Of a stretch of DNA of 64,000 bases, positions 33,320 to 44,074 are shown one piece after another. The first letter of the stretch is position 1. Every line of letters starts with the position of its first letter. Origin of the DNA: Bacteroidales bacterium (lineage in GTDB: Bacteria > Bacteroidota > Bacteroidia > Bacteroidales > UBA932); the NCBI GenBank assembly GCA_017634595.1, contig JAGBNC010000016.1:1-64000 (forward strand), in the 5' to 3' direction. Made by a program: the position numbers and the translations under genes. The notes under the pieces are model-generated. The model was not told the DNA's origin. It saw nothing but the letters and a program-made list of their open reading frames with translations, and searched no databases.

Positions 33320-35557
33320 ATGAAAAAGACAACTCTGCTTGCAGCCTTTGCTCTTGCACTTCTTTCCTGCACCCCCAAAGAATTAGACGTAACCGTTCCC
33401 GCCCCTACAATGAAACTCCGCGCCTGCCTTGAGACCGGGGCTACCAGGACCGTCCTTTCACCCGACGGCGCCGGGCACTATCAGGTCCACTGGGCATTAG
33501 GAGATGCCATTTCCGTGAACGGACAGACTTCCAACAGCATAGCAATTGATGCTTCGGATGCACGAATTGCTGTGTTCGACCTCCCGGTGGTCGATCCTCC
33601 TTATGCTGCCATCTATCCTGCATCTGCATACGCCGGGGATTATACAGCTGCAGAAGGCGAGAATGCTGCAACCATGAAGGTGACCCTCCCTGCGACGCAG
33701 ACTTACGTGGCCGACGGGTACGATCCTGCGGCGGCAGTGATGCTCGGGACAGGCGATGCCGGCAGCGGCCTTGAGTTCAAGCATGCCATGGCATACCTCA
33801 AGGTCACCGTCTCCGGCGGCTCCGACACCGACGCCATCAAGAGCGTGCGTGTGCAGGCCAACGACGGTGTGCCAGTGAGCGGAACCTTTACCGCTACTTT
33901 CAGCGACGCTCCATCTCTTGGCGGAAGTTCCGATAACTTCAGCAAGGTAACGCTTGACTGTGCATCTGGAGTCGCTCAGGGAACGGCAATGTATATTGCA
34001 ATACCTGCCCGTACCTATTCGCACGGCATCAACATCATGGTGCTTGACGTCAACAACCATTATATGGTGCTTAGGTCCACGGCGTCCTTCGCCGCCGGTG
34101 CCGGCAAGATTTATCCTACCGGCATCGCTTTCAACGCCCAGGGAACATACGTTGACGCCGGTATTTATACCGCCGCAGACTACAATGCATTCGTGGTGGC
34201 TGCAAATGCCGGTGATTACTCCGCATGGACGGATGAAGACGGCGTCGTGAATCTTATGGGCGACGTGATTTTCGAGACAGCCCCTCAAATTGTCAGCAAG
34301 TCTTTCTCCGGAATTCTTGACGGACACGGCTTTACAATCTCGGGGGAGACCCAGACGATGCCTCTGTTTGCCGAGATAGCGAGTGCGGGCGTTGTGAAAA
34401 ACGTCAAGCGCGGAGGCAAGTTTACCGGCATCGCTAACCAGGGAGAAGCCGGTACAGCTGCAATCGCAAAATTCAACTATGGCACAATCAAAAACTGCGT
34501 GAACAACTGCACGATGGATGAAATGACTTTCACCGGTAACTGTGTCATTGCTGGTATAGCAGGACACAATGCGGGCACAATTGAGGATTGCGTCAACAAT
34601 ATGGATATTAAGTACAACTTCGATGCGTCTTCTAACATTGTTTGTTATGGCGGCGGCATTTCCGCACTTGCAAGTAGGTCAACTACTCCCGGCAGCTTTG
34701 TCCGCTGCATCAACAATGGTGATATTACCGTAACCAAGACCAGTGATAAAGGTGCATATGCGATTTCCAATCTTGCCGTAGGAGGAATCGCGGGCAGAGT
34801 GGCCGCCGGCGATGCATCTTATTATTCCCTGTTCGATGGGTGTGAGAACCATGGAGACGTCAAGGTATATGAAGCTCGCCATAGCGGCACTAACTACGCA
34901 TATTGCGTCGGAGGTATCGCCGGACAGGTTACAACCCGTCAGAACAGCAATGTTTACGTTATATCAGGCGCAACCGGCCATTATGCAAAGTTCAAGGATT
35001 GTATGAACGACGGCACCATAGATGTCAGTTCGCGAAACTCTTCCGGTTTGACTTCTGTCCAGACGGGCGCAAGGCAGATATACAACGGCGGCCTGGCTGG
35101 TCTCGCCATGGGACTGGCTGCAAGCTATATAGATGTAATCAACTGTACTAATACAGGCCGTATTTTGGGTGGTGGAGCCGTGCATTATAACGGTTCTGAC
35201 TGCGTAGCCAACAACTTCTCTTCCGGCCTGCTTGGTGCAGCCGGATGCGTCAACATCTCCGGCGGTTCAGCAAAGAACACTTTCGGCCTGACCGAGAACA
35301 CCCTTTCCGGTTCCACCGCATACGGTTGCGCCTCCGGCGTCATCGGCTGGGCTTTCGACAATTGTACAATCAGCGATTTTGCTGCAGAGATGACCGTCAG
35401 TACCGGCTCCGTAACTCCTCTCTATACAGGTTATATCGGAGGTATTGCAGCCGGCAAGACGGTTACGGCAAGCGGCAGCTGCACAGTTTCCGGAGCGGCC
35501 GCAAAGAGTACATATGGCGCAACCGGAACACTTTCAGGCACAGTAACAGTCCTCTAA
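33320..35557 (+). CDS. Surface lipoprotein: fimbrillin-like domain plus GLUG repeats (copy 2)
   Basis: This 745-residue lipoprotein starts MKKTTLLAAFALALLSC; the in-frame ATG at 33308 adds four residues. The fimbrillin-like domain (about 25-270) is closely similar to the previous copy (AVNG-type loop SVNGQTSNSIAIDASDARIA, DPAAAVMLGTGDAG). The repeat half has GCENHGDVK, CTNTGRIL and ENTLSGSTAYGCASGV. The C-terminus ends in a Ser/Thr/Gly-rich stretch. It is 10 bp from the next gene. A role as glycan- or adhesion-type surface protein is inferred from architecture and neighbours. Confidence 0.82.
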   Translation: MKKTTLLAAFALALLSCTPKELDVTVPAPTMKLRACLETGATRTVLSPDGAGHYQVHWALGDAISVNGQTSNSIAIDASDARIAVFDLPVVDPPYAAIYPASAYAGDYTAAEGENAATMKVTLPATQTYVADGYDPAAAVMLGTGDAGSGLEFKHAMAYLKVTVSGGSDTDAIKSVRVQANDGVPVSGTFTATFSDAPSLGGSSDNFSKVTLDCASGVAQGTAMYIAIPARTYSHGINIMVLDVNNHYMVLRSTASFAAGAGKIYPTGIAFNAQGTYVDAGIYTAADYNAFVVAANAGDYSAWTDEDGVVNLMGDVIFETAPQIVSKSFSGILDGHGFTISGETQTMPLFAEIASAGVVKNVKRGGKFTGIANQGEAGTAAIAKFNYGTIKNCVNNCTMDEMTFTGNCVIAGIAGHNAGTIEDCVNNMDIKYNFDASSNIVCYGGGISALASRSTTPGSFVRCINNGDITVTKTSDKGAYAISNLAVGGIAGRVAAGDASYYSLFDGCENHGDVKVYEARHSGTNYAYCVGGIAGQVTTRQNSNVYVISGATGHYAKFKDCMNDGTIDVSSRNSSGLTSVQTGARQIYNGGLAGLAMGLAASYIDVINCTNTGRILGGGAVHYNGSDCVANNFSSGLLGAAGCVNISGGSAKNTFGLTENTLSGSTAYGCASGVIGWAFDNCTISDFAAEMTVSTGSVTPLYTGYIGGIAAGKTVTASGSCTVSGAAAKSTYGATGTLSGTVTVL

Positions 35558-35567
35558 TCTCATTACT

Positions 35568-37205
35568 ATGATAAAGACTCTTAAACTTTTGTCAGCCGCA
35601 GGCATGGTAGCCCTGCTCTTTGCAGCTTGCCAGAACTCCACGGACGACAACCGTCCCATGGAGTACGACTCCCTGGACGTCAATTTCGCGGGTACGCTTG
35701 CGGGTGCAAACTGGGGCCCCGAAAACGTTGTAGGCGTGTTTGCGACATGCACCCGCGGCGACACTGAAGGCACTGCCATGAGCACCAAGACACCGGCTTG
35801 CTTCCATCCTGTGGCCCCGACTGTCGAGGGAGCTGTTTTCAACCTTGTCCGCAAAGACGAGGGCGACAATATCCTCGCGATTGCGGGAGACCATAACTTC
35901 AACTTCTACGCTTATGCCCCTTATGATCCGGGCATAACCGACATCAGCAACATTGACGTGAACGTTCCCTCCAAAGTGACATTCGTCCCCGGAATGGAAG
36001 CCGGCGGTCTGTATGTCGCCAAGAAGAGCGTCAGCAGCGTTGTTGCGGCCGTACCTCTCGACTTCAAGAGCGTCGTTTGCTCCATGCGGCTCCGCGTCCC
36101 TTCCGCAATAGTAGATGAGGACGGCGGCACCGTGCTCCGCAGCCTGGTAATCAGGCCTGTGGACGAAGGTGCATTCGACGGCCAGCTGGCTTTCAACGCT
36201 TCCTATAACCTTAATACCGACGCTCTCACTCCCGACCCCGCGTCCCTCTCCAAGACCATCACCGTTGATTTTGGGGCTGAGGGCACCACCCTCACATCGA
36301 GTTATACGGACGTAAACCTTCTTGTCGCTCCTTTCACAGTGCCCGAAGGAGGGCTCGAACTTGTCTTCACCGACGTGAACGGATATGAGAACATTATTCC
36401 TTTCCTTGCGAAGAACGCAGGCAAGGAATATCCTGCAGGCAGCGCCCTCACCGAGACGGTAAGCACCAGCAGCGACGGTGTCATACCTTGCTCGTCTCCC
36501 GTCGAGTGGCCCATCGGCTACAAGAACGACAATGGTGTATTCAACACCACCACTCAGCCTCAGTGGATTGCCGAGACCAATGTCGATCCGTATGCACTTT
36601 CCACGCACATCTGGTCCAATCCTTCGCAGGCGCAGGCATCGATCACATACGTGATGGCCGAGAACCACCCTGCCAACTTCCGTTTCGAAAACAATAACTT
36701 CAAGCAGTACAACTACAGTTCGCCATGCATAAAGGGACTTTGGACAGGAGACTACTTTGACATTGACGTCCCGGTGAAGAAAGTCGCTGCGGGAACGACG
36801 GTTACGCTCACAATTCCTTCCTATAGCCGAGGTGGATCTCTCTTTTGGGATGTAGAATACCTCGACGGCGAGACTTGGAAGTGCAACCGCGAGAACTTCA
36901 CTTCTCCTGACGGCCAGTTCTCCAAGGACTGCACGCTGATGATAGAGCACGGCAACCGTGACGGCTCGTTTGAAGGCATTACCTACAAGGTGCAATTCAC
37001 CCTAGAGAATGCCATCAAGAGCGGCCATATTCGCATTCACCTCAAGGTCGCCGACGGCCGCTACGTCTGTTTCCCTTCCGCAACATACACAACCGAGTGC
37101 CGTTATCTTTCGGAAGAGGAATTCGCCGCCCGCGACTTGGGCGCTTATCTGTTCGCTTTCGTAAATAAGAGCGGTAAAACGACAGCGTTGTCTGTAGAAT
37201 GGTAA
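35568..37205 (+). CDS. Lipoprotein: fimbrillin-like N-terminus with WTGDYF C-terminal domain
   Basis: This 545-residue lipoprotein (lipobox LFAAC) directly precedes susC. Residues about 30-305 are fimbrillin-like (LDFKSVVCSMRLRVPS, KEYPAGSALTETV). From about 315 a distinct domain begins. Its core LWTGDYFDIDVPVKKVAAGT (Trp near 392) and DVEYLDGETWKCN match the C-terminal domain of the SGNH lipoprotein at 47792, so it is a mobile module. The place right before SusC is where surface glycan-binding proteins are sometimes found. Function inferred. Confidence 0.75.
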   Translation: MIKTLKLLSAAGMVALLFAACQNSTDDNRPMEYDSLDVNFAGTLAGANWGPENVVGVFATCTRGDTEGTAMSTKTPACFHPVAPTVEGAVFNLVRKDEGDNILAIAGDHNFNFYAYAPYDPGITDISNIDVNVPSKVTFVPGMEAGGLYVAKKSVSSVVAAVPLDFKSVVCSMRLRVPSAIVDEDGGTVLRSLVIRPVDEGAFDGQLAFNASYNLNTDALTPDPASLSKTITVDFGAEGTTLTSSYTDVNLLVAPFTVPEGGLELVFTDVNGYENIIPFLAKNAGKEYPAGSALTETVSTSSDGVIPCSSPVEWPIGYKNDNGVFNTTTQPQWIAETNVDPYALSTHIWSNPSQAQASITYVMAENHPANFRFENNNFKQYNYSSPCIKGLWTGDYFDIDVPVKKVAAGTTVTLTIPSYSRGGSLFWDVEYLDGETWKCNRENFTSPDGQFSKDCTLMIEHGNRDGSFEGITYKVQFTLENAIKSGHIRIHLKVADGRYVCFPSATYTTECRYLSEEEFAARDLGAYLFAFVNKSGKTTALSVEW

Positions 37206-37217
37206 AAGAAAAAAACT

Positions 37218-40200
37218 ATGATTAAGCGAATACTTACAACGATATTGCTGGCACTTGTTGCAATAGCAGTATTTGCCCAGAATACAGTTACCGGAATCAT
37301 CCGGGACGAGGCCGGCGAGCCTCTTCCCGGAGCTTCCGTGGTCATTCCCGGTACAGGCAACGGAGTCGTTACCAATCTAGATGGAATATATGAGATTCAG
37401 GCGCCTCAGGGGGCCACTCTCGAAGTGAGTTTCCTCGGCTATACCACTAAGTCCGTAAAGGTCAGCGGCTCAAAGATGGACGTCACCCTCGACCCTGACA
37501 CCTCCCAACTGGATGAGGTCGTGGTAGTGGGATACGGCACGCAGAGACGTGTGAACGTCACCGGAGCGGTTGCGACGGTGGATTATTCCAAACTTTCAGA
37601 ATCCCGGCCGGCGACGACTACCGAATCGATGCTGGCGGGAGCTTCCGCAGGCCTATATGTCGCACAGACTTCGGGTATGCCTGGCGCAGAAGACATTACT
37701 ATGCGGATCCGCGGCGTCGGTACGCTCAACAATGCGGCTCCTCTAGTCATCGTGGACGGCTTCGAGGGCACGATCAATAACGTCAATCCTCAGGATATCG
37801 CTTCCATAAGCGTGCTCAAGGATGCTGCTTCCTGTGCCATTTATGGCAACAGGGGTGCAAACGGTGTCGTGCTCATTACCACCAAGGAGGCCAAGGAAGG
37901 AAGATTCAGCATTGAATATACCGGAATGGCAGCCTACCAGGAGCCTGAGCATTACTTCGGCGTCATATCCGATTATGCTGACTACATGGAGATCATTAAC
38001 GAGTCTGCATGGCAGGTGGACAAGGCCCAGCCTTTCAGCCAGACCATGATTGATCTGTGGCGCGAGAAGGCAAAAGACCCCAACGGACTCTCCGACTCCG
38101 GCTATCCCAACTATGTGGCATATCCGAATACCGACTGGATGAAGGCCATGTTCGAGCCTGGCATCTATCAGAAGCACTCCGTTTCCGCATCCGGGTCAAC
38201 CAAACAAACCAAGTTCCTCATTTCGGCATCCTGGATGGACAATCCGGGCGTGATTGCCAACACAAGCAACAAGAGGGCTACTTTCCGCACTAATGTGTCT
38301 TCCAAGATAAACAATTGGCTGGAGGTTGGCGCGAGGCTATTCGGTTACCGCAACGACAGGACCCTGAGCGACATTTCCGGGTCCATGAGCCTGCTGTCGC
38401 GCGGCGTCCCGGGCATCTATCCTTATTATGACGGGAAATACGGCTGGATGGAGAACCCCGAACAGAGTTCGGAGTCCCGCAACAACCTGTACTTCTTCTA
38501 TCGCTACAAGGGCAACGAAACGGCGCACTATATCAGCGCAAACCCCTATATCAACATTTATCTTCCCTTCGGTATCAAGTATAATGCCTCATTCGGCTAT
38601 ACCCTAACCGAATCGCTAAAAAAGCAGCATCCTACGACCGGTGATGCTTACTCGTTCAGTCGTGACACCTGGGCGTATTTCTACGATGACCTCAGCAAGC
38701 TGACTCTGAAATATACCCAGGCGCATACATCCCGATGGACTTTCCAGACGAACTTCAGTTGGAACAAGACATTCGGTAAGCATGAACTCGGAGCCCTCGC
38801 AGGGTTCGAGGCCTACGAAGTCAACCATCAAAGCTATGCCTCTACAAAGACCGGTTTCGAGAATGATGTGCTTGACGAATTCGACAACGTGCTAAACCCT
38901 TCGGAGATAACTGGTTCGCAGGAAAGCTGGGCTTCGGCATCCTTCTTCGGCAGGCTCACCTATGCCTACGCCTCAAAGTATCTGGCTGAAGTCAACCTCC
39001 GTTACGACGGCTCCTCCCGCTTTGCATCCCGAAGCCGCTGGGGACTCTTCCCTTCGTTCTCCCTCGGCTGGCGCATAAGCGAAGAAGACTGGATGAAGGG
39101 CAGCGGAATCGACAATCTCAAGCTCCGTGCTTCCTGGGGGCGCCTCGGAAACAACTCCATAGGAAACTACGAATACATGTCAACCTATGCCTCAGGATAT
39201 ACTTATCCTTTCGGCGGCAAGTTGAGCGCAGGTACCGTAGCGTCCCTTTCCAATGACTTGCTGCGTTGGGAGACAACTACTTCTACCGACTTCGGCGTTG
39301 AATTCGCCACCTTACGCAACCGTCTGACACTCGAGGCGGACTGGTACAACCGAGTCACCAGCGACATTCTGTATCGCGCTCCCGTATTTGCAACCATAGG
39401 CAATAAGAGCGCTCCTTATCAGAACCTTTGCGAGGTGACCAACAACGGGGTTGAAATCACTCTCGGCTGGCAGGATACCGTCAACGGTTTCCATTACGGC
39501 ATCAGCGGCAACTTCACCCGCAACTGGAACGTAGTGAGCAAGTACAACGGCCCGCTCGTCGCTGGCTGGAAGGCAGACGAAAACGGCGTCCGCACCTATC
39601 AGACCAACATCGGAGACGTGACGACCGTAGTAGATGCCGCACGCCGCACCTTGGAAGGCAAGATTATCAACGAGTACTTCGTCGCCACCGTTTACAACGG
39701 CAACGGGTCCTACTTCTTCCCAGACGGCTCAGTTAACCCTGACGGCGGTCCGAAGGATGGTATGATACGCACCCCCGAAGACATGGCATGGCTCGAGGCG
39801 ATGGTGAAGGCCGGCAATATCTTCCTGCCTAACAAGACCATAGGCAAGAAGGGCATCTGGTATGGCGACTATATCTATGCCGATGTTAACGGAGACGGCG
39901 TTTACGGAGACGCCAACGACTACACATTCCAAGGCGTTTCCCAAACTCCCAAGTTCTTCTACGGATTCAACCTCGAAGCCTCATGGAAGGGAGTGGACTT
40001 CAGCGCACGCTTCGCAGGAGCCGGCGGCGGAGCCCGTTACTGGCGCTATGTGGGTTTCAATGCATATTCCACCGACGCCAAATTCACACTTCCCAAGGCA
40101 ATCGCTTACGACCACTACTTCTACGATCCCGAGACTCCGGACGATCCTCGCACTAACATAACTTCCAGGAACGGCCGTATGACCATGAATTACGGAAGCG

Positions 40201-40460
40201 AGCAGAACGGCGCCAACATCTATTCGAACCTGTTCCTTTACAAGACGGATTATCTCAAACTTAAGAACGTAACCATCGGTTACACATTCCCCCAGAAACT
40301 CATTCAGAAGATTGGGGTCAAGGGTCTGAGAATCTTCCTCACAGGCGACAATCTCTACACGTTTACCAATTATCCCGGCGTGGATCCGGAATTCACGGAC
40401 AACATGAACTACTATGCAAATCTCCGTCAGTACACTGTCGGCGTAAACCTTAAATTCTAA
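37218..40460 (+). CDS. susC: SusC/RagA-type TonB-dependent outer-membrane transporter
   Basis: This 1080-residue protein has a signal peptide (IAVFAQ), a carboxypeptidase-regulatory-like domain (VTGIIRDEAGEPLPGASVVI), a TonB-box-like segment LDEVVVVGYGTQ at about residue 95, a plug domain (MRIRGVGTLNNAAPLVIVDG, SISVLKDAASCAIYGNRGAN), and a large barrel ending in YTVGVNLKF. It imports oligosaccharides across the outer membrane using TonB energy and pairs with SusD, encoded 6 bp downstream. The ligand cannot be read from sequence. Confidence 0.96.
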   Translation: MIKRILTTILLALVAIAVFAQNTVTGIIRDEAGEPLPGASVVIPGTGNGVVTNLDGIYEIQAPQGATLEVSFLGYTTKSVKVSGSKMDVTLDPDTSQLDEVVVVGYGTQRRVNVTGAVATVDYSKLSESRPATTTESMLAGASAGLYVAQTSGMPGAEDITMRIRGVGTLNNAAPLVIVDGFEGTINNVNPQDIASISVLKDAASCAIYGNRGANGVVLITTKEAKEGRFSIEYTGMAAYQEPEHYFGVISDYADYMEIINESAWQVDKAQPFSQTMIDLWREKAKDPNGLSDSGYPNYVAYPNTDWMKAMFEPGIYQKHSVSASGSTKQTKFLISASWMDNPGVIANTSNKRATFRTNVSSKINNWLEVGARLFGYRNDRTLSDISGSMSLLSRGVPGIYPYYDGKYGWMENPEQSSESRNNLYFFYRYKGNETAHYISANPYINIYLPFGIKYNASFGYTLTESLKKQHPTTGDAYSFSRDTWAYFYDDLSKLTLKYTQAHTSRWTFQTNFSWNKTFGKHELGALAGFEAYEVNHQSYASTKTGFENDVLDEFDNVLNPSEITGSQESWASASFFGRLTYAYASKYLAEVNLRYDGSSRFASRSRWGLFPSFSLGWRISEEDWMKGSGIDNLKLRASWGRLGNNSIGNYEYMSTYASGYTYPFGGKLSAGTVASLSNDLLRWETTTSTDFGVEFATLRNRLTLEADWYNRVTSDILYRAPVFATIGNKSAPYQNLCEVTNNGVEITLGWQDTVNGFHYGISGNFTRNWNVVSKYNGPLVAGWKADENGVRTYQTNIGDVTTVVDAARRTLEGKIINEYFVATVYNGNGSYFFPDGSVNPDGGPKDGMIRTPEDMAWLEAMVKAGNIFLPNKTIGKKGIWYGDYIYADVNGDGVYGDANDYTFQGVSQTPKFFYGFNLEASWKGVDFSARFAGAGGGARYWRYVGFNAYSTDAKFTLPKAIAYDHYFYDPETPDDPRTNITSRNGRMTMNYGSEQNGANIYSNLFLYKTDYLKLKNVTIGYTFPQKLIQKIGVKGLRIFLTGDNLYTFTNYPGVDPEFTDNMNYYANLRQYTVGVNLKF

Positions 40461-40466
40461 GCGGTT

Positions 40467-42230
40467 ATGAAAAGGATTCTTAACATTTTGCTCTGCACAG
40501 CGGCAGCTGTCGCACTCGTGGGCTGTAACGATTTTCTGGACCGTGCACCATATAGCAAGAACAGTTCCTCATCCATGTTCTCGTCGGCATTGCTGGCCGA
40601 GAGCGTGGTAAGCGGAGCCTATTCGAACGTAATTTGGGATTACATTACAACCGACGCTCTCAGCGCTGACGCCTTTTCATCAGTAATGGATCCCAATTAT
40701 ACCGATATCGACCTCAGATATCCTTACCTGCGCGGTACCGTGCTGTCCAATCACGGAATGTTCACAACGTACTGGAAGAGGCTGTACGAAGGTGTGAACC
40801 GTGCCAACGATGTCATTAACAACATCGATAAAGTCCCCGACATGGAAGACGCTCTAAAGGCACAGAGAGTTGCAGAGTGCCGTTTCCTTAGGGCCTATCA
40901 CTACTACCGTCTCAACAGCCTCTGGAGGGGTATTCCGATTTACGAAAAGAACCTTGCTCCGGACGAATACACCAAAGGGCGCGATACCGAGGAAGCCGTA
41001 TGGGACTTCATCATCGATGACCTCACCAAGTGCATCGAATGTGAAACTCTCCCCACCAAATACGCATCCGGCAGCCCCGATTACGGCCGTGTAACCAAAG
41101 GCGCAGCTTATGCTCTCCGCGGCAAGGCTCATCTGTGGAAGGAGGAGTGGGAACTCGCCGAGAATGACTTCCGTGCCGTGATGGACTGTGGCTACAGCCT
41201 CTACACCCGTGGCTCTTATGCGGACCTCTTCACACTTGCCAATGAGCACTGCGACGAAATGATATTCTCTGCCCAGATGGTTGAGCAGGAAGGTAACGGA
41301 AACGTGCTCAGCCGCGTTTACGGAAACTACTGCACGACCGGTTATGCCTATTGCAACCTGGTGCTCAATACCAATTTCGTGGAGTCGTTCACCGAGAAGA
41401 ACGGCAAGCCCTTCAACTGGGAGGACTACATTCCTGGCTATAATTCCATGGACCCTAAGGCCCGCAGCGTATTTTTCTTGCGCAACAACCTCACGGACGC
41501 AGAGAAAGCCACCCTGTCGGAATATGGCGCAGACCTATCCCAGTACAATCCTACAGGGAACGAAGCCAGGGTCGCTCAAGCCTATGCCAACCGCGATCCT
41601 CGTCTTGCGGCTATTGCAATCACTCCATATTCGGTGTACACGGGCGGCGCGTCCGGAGCAGCGGTGGATTACACCTACCGTTTCCCTTACCGCGACTGGG
41701 CGTCTCCGAGTTTTGACCTCAACAACTGGACTACGGCATACATGTTCTATCCCATCCGTAAGTTCGTCACCTCCGGCCGCGAGTTCCTCAACGTACTCTA
41801 CAATCCAGTCGATATCCCCATCATCCGCTTTGCCGATGTGCTCCTTTGCCTTGCAGAAGCCCTTAACGAGCAAGGAAAATGGCAGGAGGCCGTCACCTTT
41901 GTGAATATGGTTCGCGACCGTGCTGGAGTTGCCCTTCTGAACGCTGCGGGCAACGAGTACACCGCCGTTGCGAGCGTGGATGAGATGCGCGATCGCATAC
42001 GTGCCGAGAAGCGTTGGGAGCTTGCCTGCGAAGACCAGCTCTACACTGAAGAACTTCGCTGGGGTACTTGGAAAGACAACAAATTTGCTTCAGGGAACGG
42101 CCTGCTGCAAGTTTGGGGTGCTCCCTTGTATGAATATATATGGGGCGGCAATGCTTACAATAAATGGGCAATCCCCCGTAGCGAAACGGAAAAGAATACC
42201 AATCTTGAACAGAACGATTATTGGAATTAA
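40467..42230 (+). CDS. susD: SusD/RagB-type nutrient-binding lipoprotein
   Basis: This 587-residue lipoprotein (lipobox LVGC, followed by NDFLDRAP) is the lid and binding partner of SusC. SusD-family features include the N-terminal YWKRLYEGVNRANDVINNID, the TPR-like AQRVAECRFLRAYHYYRL, and the C-terminal VNMVRDRAG, IRAEKRWELACEDQLYTEEL and the final YWN. Its stop overlaps the next ATG (TAATG), starting a run of coupled genes. Confidence 0.96.
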   Translation: MKRILNILLCTAAAVALVGCNDFLDRAPYSKNSSSSMFSSALLAESVVSGAYSNVIWDYITTDALSADAFSSVMDPNYTDIDLRYPYLRGTVLSNHGMFTTYWKRLYEGVNRANDVINNIDKVPDMEDALKAQRVAECRFLRAYHYYRLNSLWRGIPIYEKNLAPDEYTKGRDTEEAVWDFIIDDLTKCIECETLPTKYASGSPDYGRVTKGAAYALRGKAHLWKEEWELAENDFRAVMDCGYSLYTRGSYADLFTLANEHCDEMIFSAQMVEQEGNGNVLSRVYGNYCTTGYAYCNLVLNTNFVESFTEKNGKPFNWEDYIPGYNSMDPKARSVFFLRNNLTDAEKATLSEYGADLSQYNPTGNEARVAQAYANRDPRLAAIAITPYSVYTGGASGAAVDYTYRFPYRDWASPSFDLNNWTTAYMFYPIRKFVTSGREFLNVLYNPVDIPIIRFADVLLCLAEALNEQGKWQEAVTFVNMVRDRAGVALLNAAGNEYTAVASVDEMRDRIRAEKRWELACEDQLYTEELRWGTWKDNKFASGNGLLQVWGAPLYEYIWGGNAYNKWAIPRSETEKNTNLEQNDYWN

Positions 42231-44074
42231 TGAGAACTATGTACATATTATCGACGATGCTGGCAGCTTGCTGCATCACTTCCTGCGAGCCGAAGGTGCC
42301 TGACGGGCCTGGCCAGCAGGAAAACAAAGGCGAGCAGAGGACCCTTGCATTGACGGAATTCTCCATGTTGAATGCCAGGCAGGATCCGGTGAATTCTCAC
42401 GCGGACGGCTGGGACCGGTCGGTGCTCAAGATGGACTATAGCTCGCTCGTCGAGGTCACCTCCAATGTGCAGTATCCCAATTATCCGCGTCTGAGGACCC
42501 TACCTGACGGATCCTATATCCTGTTCTGGCATAACTCTACGGTATCGGATGCTAACGGCAAGGATACGCATTATGCCTTGAGCAAGGACCTCAAGAATTG
42601 GACGTACATGGGAAACCTCTGGAAAAGTTACGATGTGACTACTTCCATAGGGACCAAAGATGTACGATACTTCACCAACGCCAATGGGCTTGTGCTTTCC
42701 AACGGTGAACTCCTTGTTGTCGCGGCATTCCGGGCCGTCCGCGCTTATGGCAAGATTGACGCCCAGGCGGACCAGGGGCTCATCGTGAAGAAGAGCAATG
42801 ACGGCGGAAAGACCTGGTATGGTGAAACGGAAATCTATCATGGGCCCTGCTGGGAAGCTCATCTCGTCGAGCTTCCCGACGGGGAAATCCAGTGCTTCTA
42901 TTCCGAGAGCCGTCCATGGATAAGTTCCAGCCATTCCGGAACTGGCATGGTATGGTCCAAGGACGGAGGAACCACATGGGAGCCTGCACTGGGCAGCCAT
43001 TTCCGCGTGATGCGCAAGCACTGGTGGAACTTCAAGCCCAGCAACTCCTCATACGGAGCCATGAACTGTTATACCTATCAGATGCCCGTCGGCGTAATCC
43101 TGAACAACTCAAAGCAGTTTGCTTTTGCAATGGAAAGTGCCAACCAAAGGGTCGCCAATAGCTCGGGAGGCACCAATGACCAGTTCTCAGTCGCCCTTGC
43201 TTTCTCCAAACCGGACGGCGTGTGGGTAAACCTCGTCGATGACGAAGTGCTGCCGCGCGAGCAGCGAATCGATTCTCTTGTCGTTCGAGGCGCCGCACCC
43301 TATCTCGTACAGTTCCGTTCTGGAGAATGCCTGCTTGCATATGGTGGCACCGATTCCAAGCAGCACCTGATGATAGGCAGCCCTACTGCACGTGAGTGGG
43401 GCAGCGCTTTTGACGGACTGCCTTACCGTGGAAGTTGGGGCGGATTTGATCTCACGTCTTCCCATCAGGTGATAGGATACATGAGAGATTCCCGTATTTC
43501 TGCTGAAGAAGCATGCATACAGATAGCACGTTTCAATCTCGACCACGACATAACGGCTTCCAAGAATTCCGTCAAAGTGGATGCCGACAATTCCGACTGG
43601 TCGGTTGAAGACGACGCGCTGTTCGTGGGAAGCAAGGGAGACGCCCGTGCTACACTGCGCTGCAGCGCAGATTCCGACAACCTGTACTTCTTGGTTGAGG
43701 TAATGGACGATAAACTCTCTAAGAACGACTTCTGCACCATTTATCTCTGCAAAGGCGAGAAATTCGGCGCGACATCCAGGCGCATCAAGGTAAACCTCGA
43801 CGGCCTCAAGAGCGTCAGCAACTTTGCAGGCAGCTGGCGGGAGCTGGAGAATTGTCCCGTATCTGCCAAGGCAGCATACGACGGCACCCCCACATCACTC
43901 ACCGATATCGATAATGGTTATCTCGTTGAGGTCTGCGTGCCCCGCAGCGAAGTGAGCATCAACGAAGGAGAGTGTCTTGTCAACTTCTCCATTTTCGATG
44001 CTGTTGCAAATTCAGAAGATTCGGTAAAGGATACTAACACTCCTGCCGGATGGCTTAAAATCAAAGGACTATGA
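42230..44074 (+). CDS. Sialidase-fold (BNR) lipoprotein with CBM9-like domain
   Basis: This 614-residue lipoprotein (lipobox ITSC) has a propeller at about 50-435: Asp boxes SNDGGKTW and SKDGGTTW, NYPRLRTLPDGSYILFW, and CWEAHLVELPDGEIQCFYSE. A CBM9-like domain follows at about 440-614 (KVDADNSDWSVEDDALFVGS and NLYFLVEVMDD). The GH33 arginine triad is not recognisable, while YQMPVGVILNN and FAMES resemble GH93-type propellers. It is probably a surface exo-acting glycosidase. ATG 42230 overlaps the susD stop; Met4 (42239) is an alternative. The next gene overlaps by 4 bp. Confidence 0.75.
   Translation: MRTMYILSTMLAACCITSCEPKVPDGPGQQENKGEQRTLALTEFSMLNARQDPVNSHADGWDRSVLKMDYSSLVEVTSNVQYPNYPRLRTLPDGSYILFWHNSTVSDANGKDTHYALSKDLKNWTYMGNLWKSYDVTTSIGTKDVRYFTNANGLVLSNGELLVVAAFRAVRAYGKIDAQADQGLIVKKSNDGGKTWYGETEIYHGPCWEAHLVELPDGEIQCFYSESRPWISSSHSGTGMVWSKDGGTTWEPALGSHFRVMRKHWWNFKPSNSSYGAMNCYTYQMPVGVILNNSKQFAFAMESANQRVANSSGGTNDQFSVALAFSKPDGVWVNLVDDEVLPREQRIDSLVVRGAAPYLVQFRSGECLLAYGGTDSKQHLMIGSPTAREWGSAFDGLPYRGSWGGFDLTSSHQVIGYMRDSRISAEEACIQIARFNLDHDITASKNSVKVDADNSDWSVEDDALFVGSKGDARATLRCSADSDNLYFLVEVMDDKLSKNDFCTIYLCKGEKFGATSRRIKVNLDGLKSVSNFAGSWRELENCPVSAKAAYDGTPTSLTDIDNGYLVEVCVPRSEVSINEGECLVNFSIFDAVANSEDSVKDTNTPAGWLKIKGL

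Noticed and set aside
33497..34567. A 356-codon minus-strand frame opposite the second GLUG gene
   Set aside because: It is His/Gly/Val-rich with no recognisable motif and lies entirely antisense to a supported gene.
35592..36995. A 467-codon minus-strand frame opposite the lipoprotein gene at 35568
   Set aside because: The plus strand has a lipobox, domain similarity and operon context. The minus frame has none and reflects codon bias.
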